Assembly (NCBI GenBank): GCA_023140455.1
Contig: JAGLLQ010000496.1
Coordinates: 1-7,635, forward strand
Length of the DNA stretch: 7,635 nucleotides
Reading direction: 5' to 3'
DNA from: Desulfobacteraceae bacterium
GTDB taxonomy: Bacteria > Desulfobacterota > Desulfobacteria > Desulfobacterales > Desulfobacteraceae
Part shown: piece by piece, positions 1 to 5,402 of the stretch
Layout of the letters: every line of letters begins with the position of its first letter
Position numbering within the stretch: position 1 is the stretch's first letter
The notes under the pieces: generated by a model
Database searches by the model: none
Told to the model about the DNA's origin: nothing
Seen by the model: only the letters and a program-made list of their open reading frames with translations
Made by a program: the position numbers and the translations under genes

Positions 1-1
1 A

Positions 2-910
2 GAAACAGGAGCTGGTCAACATGGAATTGCCACGGCTACCATGGCTGCAAAATTCGGCTTTGATTGTACCATATATATGGGCGAAATTGATGTTTTAAGG
101 CAGAGACCCAATGTTTTTTGGATGGAACAGCTGGGAGCTACAGTTATTACTGTTAAAGATGGAACAAGGATTTTAAAAGATGCCATTAATGAAGCATTCC
201 GTGACTGGGTCACCAACATGGACTCAACTCACTATGTTTTAGGCACTGCCTGCGGGCCGCATCCTTTCCCTGAAATGGTAACTTTTTTTCAGTCAATTAT
301 CGGAAAAGAAGCGCGAAAACAGATTATGGAGATTGAAGGAAAATTGCCGGCAAAAGTATATGCTTGTGTTGGTGGCGGCTCCAATGCAATGGGGCTTTTT
401 TCAGGTTTTCTAAATGATCCTGTTGAACTTGTAGGTGTTGAAGCTGGTGGAAAAGGGCTGAACTCCGGCAAACATGCATCAAGGCTAAGCTCCAAAGATG
501 CAAGCCCGGGAATTGCCCAGGGGTATAAAACATATTTTCTTCAGGATAATGACGGACAGATGAAAGAGACCCATTCCATATCAGCAGGGCTTGATTATGT
601 TGGTGTCTCTCCGATTCTCTCAAAAATGCACGATTTGAAAGAGGCAAGATTCGAAAGCGTAACTGATGACGAGGTTATAAAAGCTTTAAGTCTTACAATG
701 CGTAAAGAAGGGATCATTCCAGCTCTTGAGTCTGCCCATGCATTTGCTTTTGCATTTAAAGAAGCAGGCAACCTTACAAAAGAAGATACAATTATCATAA
801 ATCAATCGGGCAGGGGAGACAAAGATATATTTACTGTGGCAGATGCTTTTAATGACCCTGAATGGAAGCAATTTATAATAGAAAAAGCTCTGGGGTACAA
901 AAATGCTTAA
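2..910 (+). CDS. trpB: Tryptophan synthase beta subunit, 5'-truncated by window edge
   Basis: This PLP enzyme condenses indole with L-serine to give L-tryptophan, in the cytoplasm, as the alpha2-beta2 complex with TrpA. The frame is open to the window edge and begins inside the signature ETGAGQHG, whose Glu is the catalytic Glu109 of the Salmonella enzyme. About 108 N-terminal residues, including the PLP lysine, are therefore outside the window. Visible landmarks are the phosphate-binding GGGSNA (371-388), the IIPALES segment with the Glu350 equivalent (728-730), and SGRGDKD, whose Ser (806-808) should hold the PLP pyridine nitrogen. The Lys of ILKDA (176-178) matches beta-Lys167, which pairs with the alpha subunit. 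The visible part is about 13 residues longer than the Salmonella counterpart, mostly as a C-terminal tail after SGRGDKD. It overlaps trpA by 8 bases, so translation is probably coupled. An internal ATG at 41 is not the real start because homology continues upstream of it. Confidence 0.97.
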   Translation, partial: ETGAGQHGIATATMAAKFGFDCTIYMGEIDVLRQRPNVFWMEQLGATVITVKDGTRILKDAINEAFRDWVTNMDSTHYVLGTACGPHPFPEMVTFFQSIIGKEARKQIMEIEGKLPAKVYACVGGGSNAMGLFSGFLNDPVELVGVEAGGKGLNSGKHASRLSSKDASPGIAQGYKTYFLQDNDGQMKETHSISAGLDYVGVSPILSKMHDLKEARFESVTDDEVIKALSLTMRKEGIIPALESAHAFAFAFKEAGNLTKEDTIIINQSGRGDKDIFTVADAFNDPEWKQFIIEKALGYKNA

Positions 911-1664
911 ATCATATATTAAAAAGAAGCTTACACAAAAAGATATCCTTTTGATGACACATATTGTTATGGGATACCCGTCATTTGAGGATTCAATGGA
1001 TATTGTTGAACAGATGGTAGAAGCAGGTGTAGATTTAATAGAATTGCAGATCCCGTTTTCAGAACCCATGGCTGACGGACCTGTTATTTTAAAAGCTAAC
1101 CAGAAATCCCTTGAAAACGGCTCATCTGTTAAAAAATGTTTTGAATTTGCAAAAAAAGCTGCGAAAAGGTTTGATATTCCATTTCTTTTCATGAGTTATG
1201 CCAATATCCTGCACAAATATGGGATGGAAAAATTTTCTGACCAAATGGCTGCTATGAATTTAAAAGGTGCGATAGTCCCTGACATTCCTCCTGAAGAAGG
1301 GAAAGAGTATATAACAGCGATGAATAAAAATAGACTCTGCCCCATTTTTATATATACTCCTCAAACAAGTGATGAGCGCATGAAATATCTTGACAGCCAT
1401 GCCAAAGGTTTTATTTATTGTATTGCAAGAAAAGGTGTCACAGGCAAAAAAACTCAATTCTCCCATGAACTTGGAAGCTATCTTTCAAGATGCCGAAAAT
1501 CAACTGACTTGCCCTTAGCAGTTGGATTTGGTGTTAAAAACAAAACTGATATTGACTATTTAAAGGGTAAAGCAGATATCGCAGTCATTGGATCGCAAAC
1601 TATAAGAATAGTTGATGAAAAAGGTGTAAAGGCAACATCAGATTTTATTAAAAACTTATTGTAA
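903..1664 (+). CDS. trpA: Tryptophan synthase alpha subunit
   Basis: TrpA cleaves indole-3-glycerol phosphate to indole and glyceraldehyde 3-phosphate and channels indole to TrpB. The protein has 253 residues, slightly shorter than the ~268 of Salmonella. Catalytic residues are present: Glu47 in IELQIPFSEP (Glu49 equivalent) and Asp58 in MADGP (Asp60 equivalent). Other landmarks are SYAN (98-101), VPDIPPEE (125-132), the Tyr172/ARKGVTG loop (175-181), and the phosphate-binding GFG (208-210) and GS (230-231). The signature is slightly atypical: the usual ELG-PFSDP reads ELQIPFSEP. Glu54 thus replaces Asp56, which forms a salt bridge with beta-Lys167 in Salmonella; that Lys is kept in the neighbouring TrpB, so the contact may survive. 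The ATG at 903 lies within the end of trpB, with a weak purine-rich GGGGT 6 bases upstream. The gene ends in tandem TAA stops (1662-1667). No clear hairpin terminator follows. Confidence 0.96.
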   Translation: MLKSYIKKKLTQKDILLMTHIVMGYPSFEDSMDIVEQMVEAGVDLIELQIPFSEPMADGPVILKANQKSLENGSSVKKCFEFAKKAAKRFDIPFLFMSYANILHKYGMEKFSDQMAAMNLKGAIVPDIPPEEGKEYITAMNKNRLCPIFIYTPQTSDERMKYLDSHAKGFIYCIARKGVTGKKTQFSHELGSYLSRCRKSTDLPLAVGFGVKNKTDIDYLKGKADIAVIGSQTIRIVDEKGVKATSDFIKNLL

Positions 1665-1767
1665 TAACAACTATTATTCCACATCTTCTATACAGTGGGT
1701 TTGCCAAATTTAATATATTGTTTATTCTTTTGTAATTTAATGCTATATTTTCAGTTAATAAAGTGGC

Positions 1768-1789
1768 TGTGAAAACTGTTTTGATCACA
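1768..1789. promoter_or_regulatory. Imperfect inverted repeat, possible operator
   Basis: In the 199-base gap after trpA, TGTGAAAAC (1768-1776) faces GTTTT (1778-1782) and then CACA (1786-1789), with three unpaired bases (GAT) in the right arm. The outer TGTGA and TCACA look like CRP-family half-sites, but they are 12 bases apart rather than the usual 6, so a CRP site is not claimed. The repeat ends about 10 bases before the candidate -35 element of the next gene, where an activator or repressor could bind. No U-tract follows that would make it a convincing terminator for trpA. This rests on symmetry alone. Confidence 0.25.
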
Positions 1790-1798
1790 ACACCCGAC

Positions 1799-1829
1799 TT
1801 GAATATAAGCAAGTAAGAATTTTTATAAT
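1799..1829 (+). promoter_or_regulatory. Candidate sigma-70-type promoter for the DapF-like gene
   Basis: A perfect -10 hexamer TATAAT lies at 1824-1829, preceded by TTGAAT at 1799-1804 (4 of 6 matches to TTGACA) with a 19-base spacer, slightly longer than ideal. Initiation would fall near 1836, leaving a leader of about 28 bases before the ATG at 1864. A weaker alternative is the extended -10 TGC-TATATT at 1741-1749. In AT-rich DNA such matches arise often by chance, so this is only a candidate. Its position in the gap between trpA and the next gene supports it. Confidence 0.35.
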
Positions 1830-1863
1830 ATCGTTGACTCTCAAACTGAAAATTACATGAAAT

Positions 1864-2937
1864 ATGAAAATACCCTTTGCTAAATACACAACCTATGGCA
1901 ATAATTTTATAATAGTTAATGAAACTGAAGAACAGCTCCTCCCCGAATCGCAATTATCCAAATGTGCAACTCAGGTAACCAATTCCTTTTTTAACGTAGG
2001 AGCAGACAGCTTAATTGTTATTCAAAAATATACAAAAAAAAATATTGAAAGAATAAACCAGCATAAAAAATACTGGAAAAGAATACCTGATTCTTTAAAT
2101 ACGGATTACATTTTTAGAATGTTTGAACCAAATGGCGACGAGGCTTTAAACTGCGGGAATGGTCTACTTGCCCTGTCAAATCTTCTTTTCCACAATAAAC
2201 AACAAAACAAAATTAATATTCTCACTGAAATTCCATCCTCAAATCCTCGTGTCAGAGTAATCGGGACAAATGAAAGGAAAAATTTCCACTGGGTAAACAT
2301 AGGTCCTCACAGAAGAGTAAGAGACAGACTAGCAATATCTGAAATAAGAAAACCGGTTACCGAATTTATTGACAAAATAGAAAATATTAAAATTGATTTC
2401 AGGTATGATGAATTCCAGTTCCTGACACTTTCAAGTGTTGACATTTCCGGATACATGCTTTCCACCGGCGAACCGCATTTTATTATTTTTACAGATACAA
2501 TATTTCCGGATCAGTCCAAAGGAGATATGCTCTTTACAGTGCCGAGTTCAAAAAGTAACATTGATGTTGGGTTATGGTTTGTAAATTATATCGGTTCATA
2601 TCTAAACAAACAATATTCAAATTATTTTCCAGAGGGAATTAATGTTAATTTTGTAAAAATAGTTGACTCAAAAAAAGGAATTATTCAACACAGATGTTTT
2701 GAACGTGGAATAAACAGAGAAACCATGGCATGCGGAACTGGAGCAACAGCTGTGGCCGCCCTCTCTTTAAGCCTTGATATGATTTCATCCAACAAAATAA
2801 AGCTTTTACCTCACAGATGCCGTCGTTACAATCCTGACGCAGAAATTCACGTTGAAAAAAAAGATGATGACTTTTTCTTACATGGACATCCGCAGCTTCT
2901 TTGCAAAGGTGAATTAATATTCAACCCGGACAAGTAA
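1864..2937 (+). CDS. Diaminopimelate epimerase family protein, enlarged divergent form
   Basis: This is a cofactor-independent amino-acid epimerase/racemase of the DapF fold. Classical DapF converts LL- to meso-diaminopimelate using two cysteines as the acid/base pair. Both are present: Cys97 in NCGNG (Cys73 of Haemophilus DapF) and Cys290 in ACGTGATAV (Cys217). The N-terminal KYTTYGNNF (7-15), GINVNF (258-263) and ERGINRET (280-287) also align with DapF, keeping the equivalents of Asn190, Glu208 and Arg209. Differences are marked. It has 357 residues against about 275, with the extra length spread between motifs (for example a lysine-rich stretch at about 55-75). Glu88 and Glu203 stand where Haemophilus DapF has Asn64 and Asn157, and the Arg of CGNGxR is missing. 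Substrate may therefore differ from diaminopimelate. The ATG at 1864 is the first in-frame start after a TGA at 1858, and no good Shine-Dalgarno sequence precedes it. It is followed 115 bases later by a Ddl-like ligase. Confidence 0.85.
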   Translation: MKIPFAKYTTYGNNFIIVNETEEQLLPESQLSKCATQVTNSFFNVGADSLIVIQKYTKKNIERINQHKKYWKRIPDSLNTDYIFRMFEPNGDEALNCGNGLLALSNLLFHNKQQNKINILTEIPSSNPRVRVIGTNERKNFHWVNIGPHRRVRDRLAISEIRKPVTEFIDKIENIKIDFRYDEFQFLTLSSVDISGYMLSTGEPHFIIFTDTIFPDQSKGDMLFTVPSSKSNIDVGLWFVNYIGSYLNKQYSNYFPEGINVNFVKIVDSKKGIIQHRCFERGINRETMACGTGATAVAALSLSLDMISSNKIKLLPHRCRRYNPDAEIHVEKKDDDFFLHGHPQLLCKGELIFNPDK

Positions 2938-3044
2938 ATCTTAAACTAATCTATAGCTAAATATGTAATTTTAATCATACTGCTATGGTTTTTGAATGTG
3001 AGATATGGCATACTTGAAATGTATTTTCACTACAATAAAGAGAT

Positions 3045-3058
3045 ATTGACAATTGACA
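3045..3058 (+). repeat. Tandem 7-bp repeat spanning the ligase start codon
   Basis: ATTGACA occurs twice in direct succession (3045-3051 and 3052-3058). The second copy supplies the TTG start codon of the Ddl-like gene at 3053, and the first supplies the in-frame TGA at 3047-3049. The rest of the 115-base gap (2938-3052) shows no terminator-like hairpin with a U-tract, so read-through from the DapF-like gene is likely. A modest purine stretch AAAGAG (3037-3042) lies 10 bases before the TTG and may serve as ribosome binding site. Confidence 0.6.
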
Positions 3059-4135
3059 AACAAAAACAGATTGCATGTTATACTGACATTTGGTGGTCGA
3101 TCTAATGAGCATAACGTTTCAGTTGTTTCAGCAAGTAATGTTATTCAACATTTTGATCCTGAAAAATACAACCTGAAATTATTGTACATAACCAAGGAAG
3201 GACAGTGGATACTCTGTGATAAATCCAAATTCAAAACAAAATGTGATTTTTCAGAGCAAATTTTACCTACTATTACCGGTGTTCCTGTCTTTTTCCCTAT
3301 GGGAAAAGGGGACTTAGGTCATTTAATCACTCAGGATACTGGAGAGCATGTAAAAGTTGATCTTGTTTATTCTGTTTTGACTGGACACAACGGTGCCGGA
3401 GGTATCATGCAGGGTTTTTGGCAAACTGCAAGAATTCCATGTGCTGGTCCTTCGCTGGTTAGTGGCGCAATTGGATATGACAAGGATATCATGAAACGTC
3501 TTTTATCAGACGCTGGGCTTCCAATTGGTAAATACATGGTGATACGACACCATGAGTATACTCCATTATACCTCGATAAAATTAAAAAGAACTTCAAATT
3601 TCCATTTTTTATAAAACCTGCAAATTCAGGGTCATCACTTGGTGTCTATAAAATATACAGTGAATCTGATTTTGAAAAAGCTGCTTTAGATGTATTTTCC
3701 ATTGATAGCAAGCTGATTGTTGAAGAATACATTGATGGCAGCGAACTTGAAGTATATTGTTTTGCCTCAGGCAATGAAGTCAAAACCAGCATTATCCGCC
3801 AGACTATAATAGGTGCGAAGCATGACTTTTATACCTATGAAGCAAAATACGGTGCTGACAATGACACTACAAATATTAAAAACATTCCCGCAGATATCCC
3901 AAAAGATGACTATGAAAAAGTCAAAAAACTTGCCATTCAAACCTATAAGGTTCTGGAAGGAAGTGGGGAGGCAAGATTAGATTTGTTTTATTCCAAGGAT
4001 AAAAAAATCTATATTAATGAGATCAATACTGCACCATCTCTAATGAGTGAAATAAGCCAGCCTTCACTCTGGGCGGGGTGCGGAATTACACATGGTGAAA
4101 TTATTGATGCCTTAATTTCTTCATCTATGAAATAA
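3053..4135 (+). CDS. D-alanine-D-alanine ligase-like ATP-grasp protein
   Basis: This is an ATP-grasp ligase of the Ddl family, which joins two D-amino acids via an acyl phosphate in the cytoplasm. It has 360 residues, normal for the long Ddl form. The N-terminal GGRSNEHNVSVVSA (14-27) contains the catalytic Glu19 (Glu15 of DdlB). The ATP-grasp core shows FFIKPANSGSSLGV (185-198), the VEEYIDGSELEV segment (223-234), the omega-loop DFYTYEAKY (258-266), RLDLFY (308-313) and the metal-binding NEINTAP (322-328). The usual HGPYGEDG motif reads TGHNGAGG (110-117), so its His, Glu and Asp are Thr, Ala and Gly; NT-PG reads NTAPS, and IPYvG reads IPCAG. It may be a true Ddl, a Ddl-like resistance enzyme, or a ligase for another pair of substrates. 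TTG at 3053 is chosen because a stop lies two codons upstream and the next candidate (TTG, 3071) has no ribosome site. It is probably cotranscribed with both neighbours. Confidence 0.86.
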   Translation: MTNKNRLHVILTFGGRSNEHNVSVVSASNVIQHFDPEKYNLKLLYITKEGQWILCDKSKFKTKCDFSEQILPTITGVPVFFPMGKGDLGHLITQDTGEHVKVDLVYSVLTGHNGAGGIMQGFWQTARIPCAGPSLVSGAIGYDKDIMKRLLSDAGLPIGKYMVIRHHEYTPLYLDKIKKNFKFPFFIKPANSGSSLGVYKIYSESDFEKAALDVFSIDSKLIVEEYIDGSELEVYCFASGNEVKTSIIRQTIIGAKHDFYTYEAKYGADNDTTNIKNIPADIPKDDYEKVKKLAIQTYKVLEGSGEARLDLFYSKDKKIYINEINTAPSLMSEISQPSLWAGCGITHGEIIDALISSSMK

Positions 4136-4159
4136 TATTATTATTTTCAATATATAACG

Positions 4160-4166
4160 AAAGGAG
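4160..4166 (+). promoter_or_regulatory. Strong Shine-Dalgarno site of the solute-binding protein gene
   Basis: AAAGGAG is the best ribosome binding site in the window. It lies 4 bases before ATG 4171 and 7 bases before the next in-frame codon, GTG 4174, so either could initiate; the difference is a single residue. It sits in the 35-base AT-rich gap after the ligase stop codon. Its strength fits high expression of a periplasmic binding protein relative to the weakly initiated enzyme genes upstream. Confidence 0.75.
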
Positions 4167-4170
4167 CTTT

Positions 4171-5325
4171 ATGGTGAAAAAAATATTGATCGGCTTAGTT
4201 CTGTTTATTTTCTGTACAGGTTTTAATTGTTTTGCTGCTGACACAGACAAATATCCAATGACTCCAAAGCTAAACAAAGGGAAAAAATGGAATGTGGCTT
4301 ACCATGAAGGTGGAGAGTATATAGAATACAAAATGACCTTGATAGCAACAATAAAAGGTCTCATGAAAATTGGGTGGATCGAGCCAGCAAAGATACCTGA
4401 TCTGCCAGGAGAAGACACAAAATCACTCTGGACTTGGATGTCAAAAAATCTAAAAAGTAAATATCTTAGGTTTAATAATAATGCGCACTATTCAGCCGGC
4501 TGGAAAGAGGAAACACGGAAAAAGATAGTGAGCTCTATAATAAAACGATTAAACTGGAAACAAAAGGATATTGATTTAATTATAGCCATGGGAACATCGG
4601 CTGCTGAAGACCTGGCAAATAACAAACATAAAACCCCTACAATTGCCCTTGCTGTCAGCGATGCTCTATCATCAGGAATTATAAAAAGTTATGAAGACTC
4701 AGGATTAGATCATCTCCATGCCAGAGTTGACCCCTTAAGGTACGAAAGACAAATTAAGATTTTCCACGACATCATTGGATTCCAAAAACTTGGCATAATG
4801 TACGAAGATACAGTTCGTGGGAAAAGCTATGCAAGTGTTGATAAAGTTGAAAAGATTGCAAAGGAGAAAGGCTTTGAGATTGTCAGGTGTATTATTCCAA
4901 CAGGGATTGAAGATAAAAAACTTGCGGAAAAAAGTGTAAAAAGATGTTTTACTGAGCTTTGTAACAAAGCAGATGCCATTTATGTAACTCTCCATACAGG
5001 TGTCAATGCCAACAGTCTACCCTCACTTGTTGAAATTGCCAACGAAACTGATACTCCGACCTTTTCCCAGGCAGGGTCAGAAGAAGTTAAATATGGCCTG
5101 CTCATGAGTATTTCTCAAGCTGAATTTAAATATGTAGGTCTGTACCATGCTGAAACAATTGCCAAAATATTTAACGGTGCAAAGCCAAGACAACTTGGTC
5201 AGTTTTTTGAAGAACCAAGTCAAATTGCTATTAACCTAAAAACAGCTGAAAATATTGGTTATGACCCACCAATTGATATTCTCAGTGCTGCTGATGAAAT
5301 CTTTGAAGACTACCCGGAAAAATAA
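4171..5325 (+). CDS. Secreted ABC transporter substrate-binding protein, TrpX/ABC_sub_bind family
   Basis: This is a probable periplasmic solute-binding protein of 384 residues. An N-terminal signal peptide is clear: basic MVKK, a hydrophobic core at about 5-19, and a likely signal peptidase I site around FAA-D (21-24). The Cys residues at 15 and 20 lack a lipobox, so a lipoprotein is unlikely. The mature part has the two-lobe pattern of the ABC_sub_bind family: DLIIAMGTSAAEDLAN (135-150), PTIALAVSDALSSGI (156-170), a second lobe with LGIMYED (207-213), DAIYVTL (268-274), PTFSQAGSEEVKYGLLMSI (296-314), and the C-terminal INLKTAENIGYDPP (354-367). Related proteins include the tryptophan-linked TrpX, but the ligand here cannot be read from sequence. 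No ABC permease or ATPase gene is in the window, so it is an orphan here. It is last in its probable operon and followed by a hairpin terminator after 17 bases. Confidence 0.88.
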   Translation: MVKKILIGLVLFIFCTGFNCFAADTDKYPMTPKLNKGKKWNVAYHEGGEYIEYKMTLIATIKGLMKIGWIEPAKIPDLPGEDTKSLWTWMSKNLKSKYLRFNNNAHYSAGWKEETRKKIVSSIIKRLNWKQKDIDLIIAMGTSAAEDLANNKHKTPTIALAVSDALSSGIIKSYEDSGLDHLHARVDPLRYERQIKIFHDIIGFQKLGIMYEDTVRGKSYASVDKVEKIAKEKGFEIVRCIIPTGIEDKKLAEKSVKRCFTELCNKADAIYVTLHTGVNANSLPSLVEIANETDTPTFSQAGSEEVKYGLLMSISQAEFKYVGLYHAETIAKIFNGAKPRQLGQFFEEPSQIAINLKTAENIGYDPPIDILSAADEIFEDYPEK

Positions 5326-5342
5326 TATCTTGTAAACAAATA

Positions 5343-5367
5343 AGGGGCTTTCAGTCTGAAAGCCCCT
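5343..5367. terminator. Bidirectional intrinsic terminator between convergent genes
   Basis: AGGGGCTTTCA (5343-5353) and TGAAAGCCCCT (5357-5367) form a perfect 11-bp stem with a three-base loop. On the + strand it is followed by the T-rich GTTCTCTT, and on the - strand by TATTTGTTTACA. It therefore suits both the solute-binding protein gene (stop at 5325) and the convergent transporter gene (stop at 5403-5405). It is the only strong terminator seen in the window. Confidence 0.9.
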
Positions 5368-5402
5368 GTTCTCTTACCACAAAACCTTTCAAACAAACTT
5401 GT

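Noticed and set aside
41..43. ATG at 41 as the trpB start
   Set aside because: The frame is open upstream, and the residues before it spell the TrpB catalytic signature ETGAGQHG, so the gene continues beyond the window edge.
324..647. 107-codon open frame on the - strand inside trpB
   Set aside because: It is antisense to conserved trpB sequence, with no ribosome site or recognisable domain.
686..1192. 168-codon open frame on the - strand across the trpB/trpA junction
   Set aside because: It is antisense to two clearly conserved genes and its translation resembles no recognisable family. It is a shadow frame.
1752..1782. CAGTT...AACTG followed by TTTTG as a trpA terminator
   Set aside because: The stem is only five AT-rich pairs with a 17-base loop, too weak for a credible intrinsic terminator.
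1648..1953. 101-codon - strand frame covering the trpA-dapF-like gap
   Set aside because: It overlaps the 5' end of the DapF-like gene and the end of trpA. Its product is low-complexity with no recognisable motif, so it does not explain the gap better than a regulatory region does.
2998..3030. GTGAGATA facing TATTTTCAC in the gap before the ligase gene
   Set aside because: Pairing needs G-U and mismatched positions around a long loop, there is no U-tract, and it is not clearly related to the dyad upstream of the DapF-like gene.
3053..3084. TTGACA (3053-3058) and an extended -10-like TGT-TATACT (3076-3084) resembling a promoter
   Set aside because: The spacer is 20 bases and initiation would fall inside the ligase gene, past the only plausible start codons and inside the conserved N-terminal region. 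It is more likely a chance match in AT-rich coding sequence.
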